A stretch of 64,000 bases of DNA from Azadirachta indica (lineage: Eukaryota > Streptophyta > Magnoliopsida > Sapindales > Meliaceae). Of the stretch, positions 50,521 to 62,444 are shown piece by piece; within the stretch, counting starts at the first letter, position 1; each line of letters starts with the position of its first letter. Location: contig CM040448.1 of NCBI GenBank assembly GCA_022749755.1, positions 4,710,481-4,774,480 of the forward strand, given 5' to 3'. The position numbers and the translations under genes are program-made. The notes beneath the pieces are model-generated. The model was given only the letters and a program-made list of their open reading frames with translations, did no database searches and was not told where the DNA came from.

Positions 50521-53500
50521 ATGATGGGAGGAGCGACATCATCAGTTTCATCTTCTTCCAAATCCAAGAAACCCAATTGTCGGTTTCCTTTTCTTCCCTT
50601 TCATTTTTATTCATTCATTAATTTATTTCCTTTACGGTTTTCTATTTGTTTAATTGGGATTACATTTCGATTTGTAATTTAATTACTGCAAAAAGATTAT
50701 AATTCCCAGGTAGAAAAGCCAATTTGTTTCAACATTCTGTTTAAGCCAAAATGAGTGATTAGAATTTAGCATCCGTGATTCTAAGCAATACACTCTATAT
50801 GGGATGTCTTATATGGGGTAGTTTTTCCGAACTATAGAGAGTATCTGGTTATCTTTATGGTTCTTGTTTAATTACATTGTATTGAATTTCTGTTAAATAT
50901 TTGCCGTCTCATTTAATATATGCAATTGAATCAAGCAAGTATCGAACATAAAGTTGATTTTAATCAACGCATTGTGATTTTTTATGTTGTTTGATCGCAT
51001 TTCTATGCTATCTTAGCAAATCTAGTTGATATTTGTTTACTTTGTTGCAGATTCTAAGTTTACGCAGCAAGAGCTTCCTGCTTGCAAGCCAATTCTTACT
51101 CCGGGATATGTATTGATTTCAATGTTTCAAGTCAAAATCTTCTCGTTTCTTATGTTTTATGGTTATTGTAACCTTTTTGAATTTCTCCTTAAATGGATTT
51201 TCAGGTCATTGGAGTGTTTATTGCTATTGGCGTCATCTTCATCCCAGTTGGACTTGTTTCATTGTTTGCATCAAAGAGTGTAATGCATTTTAGTCTATCT
51301 TGAAAATTGTTAGCTTGCAGATGATTGTTGCCCTACTTGAAACTATGCTTTCATTCTTTGACACAGGTGGTAGAAATTGTGGACCGCTATGATGAAGAGT
51401 GCGTTCCTCGTAATTATAGCAATGATATGCTTGCATTTATCCAAAGCAGTGAAACTAACAAGACCTGTACCAGGAGTTTGAATGTTAGACTGATTTCTTC
51501 TCCGTTGATGTTTTTCAAAGAAATTCTGGCTTTATTCTTCATCTTTATATTTTATTGTTTCATCCTGCAATAAAATGCCTTTCTGTCTTAGTAAAATTTT
51601 CTTTTCTCTATTACTTAATCTATTTCAGGTCACGAAGACAATGAAAGGTCCCATTTATATTTATTATCAGCTTGATAACTTCTACCAGAACCACCGACGG
51701 TATGTATAAGTTTTATAAGATGTGTTTGTTTTTTGGTAGAGTTTTGTGGAATGTGTTTTGGTAGTTCTACTAAATTTTGAGAAGTCCTCATATCAGAATG
51801 TTAATTCTCTCTGTATTTGCAGTCATCTAAAATCAAAATGTTAATTCTCTCTGTATTTGCAGTCATCTAAATTTTCTAACTCCTTGTACTCATCAAAGAG
51901 TATGTACATACTGGTGGTGGTTGGGTTGTCTAGTCAGCCAAGATATTTCTTCCAACCTTCTAGCTTTGACTTTGAGCTCAATCTGACTCCAACTTTAAGC
52001 TGTTAAAGTAATATTGGATGACAGTTTGCAAACATGATTTTAGTTACATATCAGCTTTGTGTTTTCTACATTTAATATCTGAGCAACTATTGTGTTCTGC
52101 AACTTTTGCTTTCCAGGGATTCTACTTTCTGTTGTCACCAAGCCTACATAGAGATTAGATAAATATGAACCAAATCCCTCCCTCACCTGGTTGTGTGGGA
52201 TTTGAACTCCAAACCTCTAGTACTACTAAGATATTTTACCAGTTGAACCAATGGGGCCTGACATAGAAATTTTTACCACTTACTTGTGTGAGTGCTAATC
52301 TTGATTTCCATATGTCAAAATGTCTTAGAGTTGAAGACTTGTATATAGTTATATCCATCTGTGTATGTCTCCTATAGTTATATCCGTGTGAAGCAAACAT
52401 TCTATACATATGTGAAATATATACTAAAATATAATGCCCATGCTTTTTCTCAAAGTACACCTAATTTAACCTGTTTTGACATTTTTTTTGTTTTCCTTTC
52501 AAAAGTAAAATTTTTTGAGGAATGTGTAAATAGTGCAAATTAAGTGCAGTGGATATGCAAATGAGATTAGCCTGTGGACAGAGAAAAAGGAAATATAAAG
52601 AAACAATTGCTCTTAACTTCTACCATTAAAGTATCTGGAAATAGGAAAAGTGAAGCATAAAGAATATTGTAATTCTATAAAGACATCCAACTGAAAAGAG
52701 AGTTTAAAGAGGAAAAGCTTAGTCTTTGTAAAGAAAGTACTTCATCCACAAAAGCATGCATATTCTACTCGCACTAAATGCTCATAAAGACATAGAGAAT
52801 GGACATTTGGGAGTACTGCACTCCTATGCTTCCTAGATTTTTCTTTCCAGTTAGGCACATATAAAGCAGAGTTCTCAAAAAGGAAGCTGACATTCCTCTG
52901 TTGATATTTTCCATCATGATGATAAAAATATTCATACAACACATCCTAAACTACTATTTCTCCCAAATAATAATAATAATGGTGTGAATTACAGACAATT
53001 ATTTCTATTCTTGCTTCTTTCGCTCTTCTAATATCCGATGTAATAAGTTGGTGTGCTCTTTTTTGAAGATCAAAGAAATGTTTGAGAAAAATAAGTGTCC
53101 AGATCCTATTGTTATAATGTATGCAATGAAAAATGAAATGTGATTAAAATTGAGAGAGATATACAACCTTGATCTTCTGAATTGAAATTCTATATGAAAG
53201 ACTGGTGCAAGACAGTGACCCTATAAATTTATGATTTTATTTCAGAATATAGATTTGTCGTGGATCAACAGACGACTTTTCTCTTGAATGATTAATGAAA
53301 TTAAAACTTTAATGAGTTTGAAGTTTTATATTTTTCTATTGTTTTTTCCAATCATAGCTGCTCGAGTTTAGAATCTTTTGCTTCTTTTTTTAACTTGAAG
53401 TGTTAAATTTTGATTCAGATATGTTAAAAGCCGAAACGACAAACAGTTATGGAGCAGGAAACATGAGGGTGACACACAGAATTGTGCTCCTGAAGCCACA

Positions 53501-54713
53501 GCTAATGGACTTCCAATTGTTCCTTGTGGCCTTATAGCATGGAGTTTGTTCAATGATTCCTATGGATTTTCGGTAAACAATAAGCCAGTAAAGGTCAGCA
53601 AGAAGAACATAGCATGGGAGAGCGATAAAAAACATAAATTTGGGTCAGATGTCTTCCCCAAAAATTTCCAGAATGGAAGTTTGATTGGAGGTGCAAAACT
53701 TAATTCAAGCATACCTGTGAGTATACCTAAATGTTTGGTTTTTACTTAATTATATGACATTGTCTCTCTTTACTTACTTATTTTCCTTTTCCTTTTAGTT
53801 TTTGTTATTATTGTAAAAACAAGAACAAGAATGGCTCATGAGTGAATTGTATATAAACAGTTGAGCGAACAAGAGGAACTTATAGTTTGGATGCGCACTG
53901 CAGCGCTGCCAACTTTTAGAAAACTATATGGAAAAATAGTGGAGGATCTCGCAGCTAATGAGACTGTTACAGTTGTAATAGAGAACAATTACAACACTTA
54001 CAGTTTCAGTGGTGAAAAGAAGCTGGTTCTTTCAACCACGAGATGGATAGGTGGAAAAAATGATTTTCTGGGCATAGCATATATGACTGTTGGTGGAATG
54101 TGCTTATTCTTGGCAGTAACCTTTATTCTTTTGTTCGTCATCAAGCCAAGGTAAGATCAACATGCTTGTTTGAATAAATTTCCATTGTTTCTATTCTGCC
54201 CTTGATAGTAGATTTTCCTTCATCTGGTCCTGAACTCCCCAAGTTATAACTAAGTTCGAAGTTGTTCTGATTAGAAGCCTTTTTCATCCTAAAAGATTAA
54301 TTTGTTAAAATATTCTTCAAGAAGATCATATTCTAATATTTGATATTTAATTTGTTCATTTGTTTCACTGTACTAGTTTTAGGAATTAGTTTAAGTGATT
54401 ATTTGCATTGTTAGATACTAGATTGCCTCAAAACATGCACATGGAGTATGAGGTTTTGATGGTACATTAAGAAAACTAATCCTCCCTTAACATCCCATTA
54501 TATGCTACTCAGAAGTGCTTGTAATTTAAACTGATTTTTCTCGGCGATAATGAACTCCTTTGATAGGAAGATTAATTGTTATAGAAACTAGAGTCTATAT
54601 TACTCATAACTTGGTAGTTTTAATTTTTAAAAAATTCCTTTGTGAATGTTTTGTGCAGGCCTCTTGGGGATCCATCGTTCTTGTCTTGGAACATTAATCC
54701 AGCGGGACATTAG
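50521..54713 (+). CDS. ALIS: ALA-interacting subunit (CDC50/LEM3 family)
   Basis: Beta subunit of P4-ATPase phospholipid flippases, needed for their ER exit and activity. Eight exons: 50521-50578, 51051-51109, 51205-51279, 51367-51483, 51629-51699, 53419-53716, 53861-54150, 54659-54713, giving 340 aa, a normal length. After a short Ser-rich cytosolic start comes the family block YSKFTQQELPACKPILTP. TM1 is VIGVFIAIGVIFIPVGLVSLF (about 40-60), followed by a large lumenal loop with paired Cys (EECVPRN, KTCTRS, QNCAPE, VPCGL) and NxS/T sites. TM2 is at about 296-320, then a tail RPLGDPSFLSWN. The loop motifs YYQLDNFYQNHRRYVKSR and WMRTAALPTFRKLYG are diagnostic. The ATG at 50521 was chosen because exon 1 then joins exon 2 in phase (AAT T|GT); the next codon is also ATG. 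Confidence 0.95.
51797..51871. repeat. Perfect 40-bp-period tandem duplication in ALIS intron
   Basis: A 35-bp block (51797-51831, 'aatgttaattctctctgta' then 'tttgcagtcatctaaa') is repeated exactly at 51837-51871. Identity suggests a recent event. Each copy includes 'tgtatttgcag', which resembles a 3' splice site. Confidence 0.9.
52132..52264 (-). mobile_element. tRNA-derived SINE
   Basis: On minus there is an A-box-like 'ttggttcaactggtaaaa' (about 52252-52235) and, about 25 bp further, a B-box-like 'gagttcaaatccc' (52209-52197). This is the spacing of an internal RNA polymerase III promoter. The body then runs on for about 60 bp. It lies in an intron, antisense to the gene. A 3' tail and target duplication were not clear, so it may be truncated. 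Confidence 0.65.
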
Positions 54714-55131
54714 ACTAGATTTGTTGTTTTAAAATATGATATTATTTCAGCCCATTAGCAGCAGGCTTTGGATGAATGAATACATTTCCTCATCTAAAGG
54801 AAATCTCCCGATTGGCTGTATCGCGTTGTAATTCAGCATTTTCATTATCCTAATTATGCAGCTGGCTCATCACTTTGCTTACATATATATATGGTTAATC
54901 TAGTTTTCACATTTATAAGTACATAACTTTGTTTATTGATGTGGTGATAGTACTGATTGATGAAAATATAAAATCCATGAAATTGTATTTGAACTGAGCT
55001 TGAGAAAGAGTTGATTTAATTAATCGCCTTAAATGCAAAAATTACTTGTAATAATCAACAAATCATTTCACAATGAAGAAAAGAATGTTAGGAATAATGG
55101 GGGAGAAAGGAATGTGAATGAGAAGAAGAAA

Positions 55132-57498
55132 CTATTGGCAAGGAAGAATAATGGGTTCCATTGCAATGGAAGTATCTCTATCACACATCTTAGCATCAAT
55201 GTTGACAACACCTTCTCCCTGCAATTCAACACAAATCAATTAAGAAAAGTTAAAAAAAGGAGGACTAGAAGAAAAGGTACGAAGAGAATTACCTTTGCAA
55301 TATTTCTGAAGTAAGTTGTGGTGTAATTTGCAGTAGGAAACAGAGCTTCAATGAGATCTCCTAAAACCAGCTGGGGTTGGGAGATTGCTCCATCATACCA
55401 ATCTGCTGAGTTGAACATTAATCAATTAATTAATTGACAAAAAAATGAGAAGAGATTAATAATAATGTTTAGTAAATATGTAACAAGACATACCTAGAGT
55501 GAGACTGGCATTTGAATTCTGAACTCTTTTATCATACCTCCATAAGCTTTGATTAGTAAGAAAAGCAAAACAGGATGAGTTATCTGCTTCAACATTTACA
55601 TTTTGCAGAAATGTTGACTGTGTGTAGTTAGCAGGTTCTGTAGTATACGTTCCATCTATCACTACATCCAGAGTCTAATCATTTAACCAAAATAAACAAG
55701 TGTGTCAGATGATAAAACTCAACAGAGAAATAAAAAAGGGAAAAATAATAAGAGATCATTACACAGAGGATGGCATGTAACTGCTCCAAATCATCAGGAT
55801 TAGATGTGTTATAGGTCATCTTGTTGATTGAGTTATCCACATTCTCTCCACCTGCATCTTCCACATACTGCTTTCAAATTGCTCCCATTTTAGATTTCAT
55901 ATCACCCACTAATCAACTACTAATTACTTCAATTAACAGTGTAATATGTTACTTCAGTTTGGATTTACGTACCTTCAATTTGGGTGTTTCCTGGGTAAAA
56001 GACCATGCACCCTGCAGAAAGTAGAAGCAAATATAACCATTTTCAAGACACGTAACTCTTTTTCAATAATCATAATTAAAAAAATTACCATACTAACATC
56101 ATAAAACTCCATCCAAGCTACAACTGGCTTGAATGGCTTGGTCTTGCTTGCAGCTACATTAGTCAAGCACAAATAGTTGTTTTTAACCTGCAAAAGAATC
56201 AGTATTAATTTAACTGATTATTATGATGTCTTTATTATATAACTGCCAAGATTCACATCTTTCAAAATGCAAATTTGAGTAATTTTATACTGAGAAACTT
56301 TCTTAAATTTTCTATATTAAGATACAAATGTTCGCAGTTGAGAAACTTAATATATTAAGTACATATATAAACATCTATATCTAATCCATGTAAATGTAAT
56401 GCAACTCACAGCAGTGTACACTTGGTTGGCTCTAGCTTCAACGTTTGCAAAAACTCCCAGGAATTTGATCCATTCAGCTATCTGATATACATAGAGTGAT
56501 TAAAAGATAATTAACATATAACATGAATTTGTTGTAATTAATTAGTTAATTAAATAAGAAGGAATTGTTACCTGTAATGGGGTATTCTCTCGAAAAGGAA
56601 CAAAATTGGCAAAGTTGCAAGCTTGAGGTTGATCAGAATGAGTAGTGAAATGAGCAGCAAATAGTTCTAGCTGTGAATCACTACTGCTACTGTTAATAAG
56701 TTGAATATCTCCACTTTGGTACAACTTTAATACACATGCTGAAGCCACTGATGAATCTGATGTTATCCCTTTCATGCTCCCTAATAACCCCAATAGCTGC
56801 ATCGCAAATCACAATAATCAAACATAACATTTTATATGATTAACATTTAAATTAGTTAATTAATTTAAGTTTTATAGGATGAACTTCATCTTTCTCAATC
56901 AAGCGCCAACTGCATATTTAGAATCATGAATATCATACATCTATTTTTCCATGGCTCTCACCTCGAAAAATGATACTGCAATTTCGAAAAATTAAACAGG
57001 ATCATTAGTAAGATTGAATAAAATGAATACTAATATAACCATTTAGTTAATTAAGTTGTAATGATTACCTGGAAACAAGTCTGTATCAACTGAATAGTTA
57101 GAGACGGGGATGACGAAGGATTTGATCCTAGAGCTGCAATATTTTGTCCTGCTTGCCATTCTTGAGGAGTTCTTTTCAACACACATATATTAAATATATA
57201 GTAAAGATTCATATTTTGGAATAAATGAAAAAAAGATTACAAAGTTGCAGTGATATTTGCCAGAGGGTACCTGAATAAGAAGATAACTGCGGCAATCAAT
57301 GGCGTTCTTGATGACTTTGAAGGTCTGTCCATAATATATATGGAAATTTTCGGCATCTTCAACCTTTGAAATATCCCCTGTTTTCACTGTACTTGAAGCA
57401 CCGTTAACAATCCTACAACTCATCAGTAACCAAACCCCCCATCCCCATAACAGCAGTTGCAATAACCCAACTGAACAAGAAGAAGAAGAAGAAGACAT
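55132..57498 (-). CDS. Secreted protein resembling bacterial periplasmic binding proteins
   Basis: Function unknown. Eleven exons: 57498-57271, 57171-57069, 56975-56962 (a 14-nt microexon), 56796-56572, 56481-56410, 56187-56098, 56011-55973, 55867-55763, 55674-55494, 55402-55293, 55218-55132, giving 417 aa. A Ser-rich start and a hydrophobic stretch [15 protein letters not shown] (about 11-25) predict a signal peptide cut near NGA|SS. The rest reads like an iron/cobalamin ABC-transporter substrate-binding protein (Periplasmic_BP_2-like): [17 protein letters not shown] (about 113-129), [20 protein letters not shown] (191-210), [16 protein letters not shown] and [10 protein letters not shown] (about 258-267), then a C-terminal lobe. 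There are several N-glycosylation sites. No partner transporter is nearby. The start at 57498 is the first ATG. The fold assignment is by motif resemblance only. Confidence 0.85.
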
Positions 57499-59464
57499 TC
57501 TTGTTTCTGAAAGAAGCAAAACTATAGCTCCTAGCTCTGCTCTAGCTCTAGCAGTAGCAGTAGCAGTAGCACATATACATTTAGAATAGTTTAATATAAA
57601 AAGCTCCTAATTGTCAGCTAGAAAGAGAAGCAGCTTTTTGGGAAGGGTACGGGATAATGGTGGTGATGGGGTGGGGTCAATGTATGTAATATAAGAACAA
57701 ATTAATAAAATTGATGGAAAATGCAACCATGTGAATTGATGATGATCATGAGGATTGATTCTTCTATTTTGGGTTAATAATAAAAAAACGATTATGGGGT
57801 TTTGTTTCAATTCAAAGCAAACACCCGTGAACCTCTAAAATGTTTTTGTCATCTTCTTTTCAGCTGTGTGCTATTTTCTTTCTATTTCTTACCCTATTTG
57901 TGTTTCTTATCATTCCACTCCCATGTGCTGCTGTTGTTACGCTCTGTGCTGTTCACAACTACTACCACTGTCACTCTCTTTTATTGAGTGAAAATGTGTA
58001 TACAGTTAGTGCTAGCTTAGCTGTGCTTGTTGCCCCCCATTACAACACACAAATCTACGTAAAAGACTAAAAATTGACAACTTTGATCAGCTATGTATGT
58101 GTGTCTATTTCAATGTCCCGCAATTCATTTGTCAATCCTTTTTAACTTTTGCTTTATTGTTGTAACAAGTTTTGATTGATTACTGTGCATTCACAAGCTA
58201 ACATTGTGATTATTAGCTATTTCCTTTGATGTTCTTCTTGAGAAGTTTATGAAGTGTGGGGATTTTCTCAATCTTGAATCTTCCAAAGGTGACCAATCTC
58301 CTGTGACAACCAATTTGACCAGCAGAAAAATATAAAAAAATAAAATAAAATAAAGGCAAGGTTGAGACAGATCGAAGGGAATCTAATTGAAGAAATTGTT
58401 CTAAAGGGTGAAATAGTAAATCTGACTACTCTAAAAAAGTGCCAATTCTGATGAGATCAGATTTCATACTATACAAAACGATGGCCATACATGAATTCAA
58501 TTGTCTTCATCCTTTGGAATACTGTCAGGTAAGAGTCTAACAAATAGTATTTTAATAGGTAGGATTTAAACATGAAATCTTTAAATTTAATTCTGAAGAT
58601 AAGTCTTAACAGATTCCTTACATGTACGAGTTTAAATGTAAGATCTTTAACTCTAATACTGTGTTAGATTACACAGATTCAAAAATTTAAACTATTAGAT
58701 CAAAATTCAATAATAATATTTAATGATGAATCTTAACAGCATTAATTCCACTAGACTATATGTACCATTCAAATGAAGACTTAAAGGAGTCTGCTTCATT
58801 TTTATTTTTTACTTTTTAATCAAGATTACTATCAAAGTCAAAATTCTCAAACTCAGAAAGGACCTTGCTTCCATAGATTTTGACCTGTATAATTTGACAC
58901 ATCAAGGCTTCCTTTGCCTATAAATTTTGAAGTTGTAGAATTTTTTAGTAGTGAAAAATTGTAAACTTTTAAATTTTTATATATGTTTATAATAATTACT
59001 ATTTTAAAATAAACTTATAGGGGATATAATCAGCCTTACACTTTGTAAAAAATATTATACCATAATGAAATATGGAAGTTATTGCATTGATGGAAAGCAA
59101 AGCATCATTGTTGATGAATTTCCCAAATATAGAATTATGTTTACAAAAATATTCCGTTCCATGAATGATGTTGTCTAAAGCAAAAATATATATTCCTGGC
59201 CAAACACCTACATATATTCTTCAATGGAAGCAATATTGTATTGTATTTAATTAAACACAAATTTAACTTAAAATTAACAAATAAGTAATAATTTCAGTAC
59301 AATTATTCAATTACATATGCAGGTATTTCAGTACTGTAAAACACAAATAAGAAATTAATTAGAATATAAATCAGCCTCCAATTTTGGAAAAGGTTATGTT
59401 ATGCCTTCCCAAAATTAACAACTACTAGTACTGTTAGAAGTAATACAAAATATAACAAGAGAAG
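57499..59464. other. Intergenic: promoter of the PBP-like gene and 3' flank of the NAC gene
   Basis: No gene supported. A CTAGCT/AGCAGT short repeat lies at about 57530-57575 in the leader of the PBP-like gene. The open frames at 57802-58070 are Leu/Phe-rich by chance. At 58530-58740 there are short repeated phrases ('atgtaagatctttaactcta', 'aacatgaaatctttaaattt') and 'ctaatactgtgttaga', resembling decayed LTR/primer-site sequence, too weak to call. Confidence 0.45.
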
Positions 59465-62444
59465 TCAAGTAGAAACAACAACGTGGTTTGCCCACATGGA
59501 GCACAGAGCCAATGAAAGAGTAAGGAAAAGCCCTAACTTCTTCAAAATTAAAATGAACCTATCACCCCCTGATGATCTTATGTTAACCAGGAAATCTCCC
59601 TCTTTCTCCAGCTTCTTGTTGTTCCCTTTAACTCTTGTAGTTGATTTCTTCATCTTCTTGTTCATATCATCAGAAGCACAGCCTTTCCCATTTTCCATAC
59701 TTTCTCCAACATAAAAGCATTGCATTAAGACGAGTAATAATGTACAGACAACTGTGCTTGCTATCTCCTTCCATGGCTTTATGAATTTGCAGGCAACACC
59801 GAATAAATTTCCTTCAGAAAATGTCTTCAGATTTCTTAAGAAAGAATTATCTCTGATCCCCATTGATGTTGTTTTCATGTCTGCTTTCTCTATCAACAGG
59901 TTATGTGCCATCGCAGATGGGTTTAGCTGAACCTTGACTATCTGAGAAGGCACTATTTTGTGAAAGAATGTGTCTGCTACTTGGCGGGTTGAAACAAACA
60001 TGCCATGATTCACTTTGATTTCCTCCACAACCTCAAAGCTTGGTGAGCTTGCGAAGCCATCTCCAATGTTCTCGTTCGGTTCATCATCAATGAATCCCAG
60101 TGAAAAATCATTTAGTTCTGAGTCATTGAAACCCACACAGTTATTATGTGAAGTATCATGATCACCTGAAACCAAATTAATCAGGGCGAGAAGAAGTTAA
60201 AAGGAAAAACATTGGAGATAAGAAGTAGTATTCGTTATTGATGCATTAATTAATTACCTTGAACTTCAAGACTTTCCATTGTTTGAAAACTTGAAATCTT
60301 TTCAATGGGAACAATCTTGTGCTCTTCCATAAAGGTCTGTTAGAAAAGAAAGATCAAATATTTATCATATTCATATATGTATAATTAATAAACGATGACG
60401 TATATGTTTAATTAAGGAATATATAGATACCTTATTGTCTAAATCTTTGCTGGACATTCCTACCCATCTCAAGTTCTCAACCATCCTCTGATCAGTTTTG
60501 ATATCTTCATCAAGGTCTCCGATCTCTATTGATCTTGAATTCAGACCATCAAATGATTTCTCATTATATCTACCAGAGCTCATATCAACAGTACTTGAAT
60601 TATAATGATTGTCTTCGCCAGTTAAGAAACTGAAATCATCTGCATAAGCGTAGTTTCCACCCCATGTATCTTGAAAATTCGATTGATTTATCAGTTCCTG
60701 AGATGTATGAGAAACTGAAAGAATCTCTTGCAGAAAATTTGTTTCATTCATGCCTTCCCTGGAGGAGGAGGTTGAATGATGCAGTTTGAAGTCGGTGTGT
60801 CCAATTTGAGAGAAATCTTCCACCTCCAATGGAGGCAGTGAAAGCCGATGTTGTAGTTTTGCACACTCCGATGCTACATTGATCTATAGAAAATTAATAG
60901 GCTTAGTTATTATAAGATTAATAATCAAATCAAATATATTAAAACAATTGTATATACAAAGAAAATTTACCTTAGATTGATGATATGAAGCTGTAGCATA
61001 ATTAGTTGGAAACGGTGGAGTTGCAAATCCAAATGGGTCTTCAGATAAGCATTGTGTCCATTTTTCATCTGGCTCTGGAGTTTCACTGATATGATTAAGT
61101 GATGATGATGATCCATCAATGTTACCAAAGCTCGGCATGCATGTTCCATAAGGCATCCTATAATCAGAGCTCTGCAAACCATCCGAGTATAAATCCATGC
61201 AGTTGGCTGGAGAGTTTGCATTATGACTCATTTGATTAGCAGTTGAAGTCACATAATGCTCCCCAATCTTGGGGGCAATTGCACTCTTCTTGAACACACG
61301 ACAAAGAGCGTATGCATCCTGTAACTTGATGATTAATCGATTAATTAATTATATATTATTGTAGGTAGATGGAGAATGAGGAAAATTGGAAGGAAGAAAG
61401 CAAACCTGCAAGCCAGAATCGGTTTCACATTCTCGTTCATCAAGACGATATTCATGCATGACCCAATGAGTACGAATGCCATGGGGAGCTCTCCCTCTAT
61501 AGTAAACTAGGGTTTTCTTCATTCCCACAGAACGAGTCTGTGAGTTAACTTTTCTATCTTTCCCTGTTGCCTTCCAGTATCCAGCCTTTGTTGCCCGATT
61601 AGTCCTTGATCCATTTGGGTACTTCCGATCCCGAGGACTGAAGAAATACCACTCTAGATCTTTGCTTGGTAATAACGATTTTCCTGCATGTAAATTTTCA
61701 ATTCAAAACAACTTTATATCAACTAATTAATTCATCAGATTTTTATAGATAGAACTATATATATGGTTTATACACTTCTATTTCATTTGTAATTATACAG
61801 TATTTAGGCGTCATTACCATATATATACTATAAGAAATTGTATAAATATGAAAAGTTTTGATGAATAATTAATGTAACAATAATATATTTTAGAAAATAA
61901 AGCATTGCTACTAGGCAATACCTTACTTGATGCCTACTTTGTTGACTTAGTCATAACTGTCCTATCTTATTTCACACATCGTCTTCATGAAAAAGCAACC
62001 AACATATTAAAGCAAAACATACACTAATATATATATCTCTGTGGGAACATGCTTAATTACTTGTGTTATATATGTACATATATGAATTTTGATAATGTCA
62101 AAATTAAACTTAACATATTTGACCAGGAATGTGATTAATTTCTATAACAAGGATTATATGTGTTAATAATAAACTAGAGAGTAGTTTTTCTTTAAGAATA
62201 ATTAAGAAGTATTAATCAGTAGAAGTAGAGGGTATATATGCATGCAATTAATATTAATGGGAAATAAGAAATGTTTTGGTTGATTACCTGGTAATTCCCA
62301 TGGTTCACACTTGTAGAGATCGACTTCAGGAATGATCTCTAATTCAATCTTACGACCATTGATCTTTCTTTTGAGATAGTAAGCCACAAGTTCTTCATCT
62401 GTAGGATGGAACCTAAAACCAGGAGGCAATGAAACAGGAGCCAT
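59465..62444 (-). CDS. NAC transcription factor with C-terminal hydrophobic segments (NAC045/NAC086/NAC028 clade)
   Basis: DNA-binding plant transcription factor. Six exons: 62444-62288, 61683-61406, 61318-60971, 60883-60431, 60336-60258, 60165-59465, giving 671 aa. The NAC domain (about 6-155) has all five subdomains: [54 protein letters not shown] with [33 protein letters not shown] with HWVMHEYRL, and [11 protein letters not shown]. The long acidic Ser/Asn-rich tail is probably the activation region. Near the end are two hydrophobic stretches: [20 protein letters not shown] (about 573-592) and [20 protein letters not shown] (about 650-669, almost the C terminus). This suggests a membrane-tethered (NTL-type) factor released by proteolysis; that is inference. 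The NAC045/086 members control sieve-element enucleation. Clade call is from NAC-domain resemblance. Confidence 0.92.

Larger units (their letters stand above)
51700..53418. other. Large intron of the ALIS gene
   Basis: A 1.7-kb intron carrying a 40-bp tandem duplication and a tRNA-derived SINE, both listed separately. Otherwise AT-rich with no coding signal. Confidence 0.7.

Noticed and set aside
57840..58070. Small hydrophobic plus-strand protein of 76 codons
   Set aside because: Pyrimidine-rich DNA gives chance Leu/Phe runs. No conserved motif; overlaps another open frame equally good.
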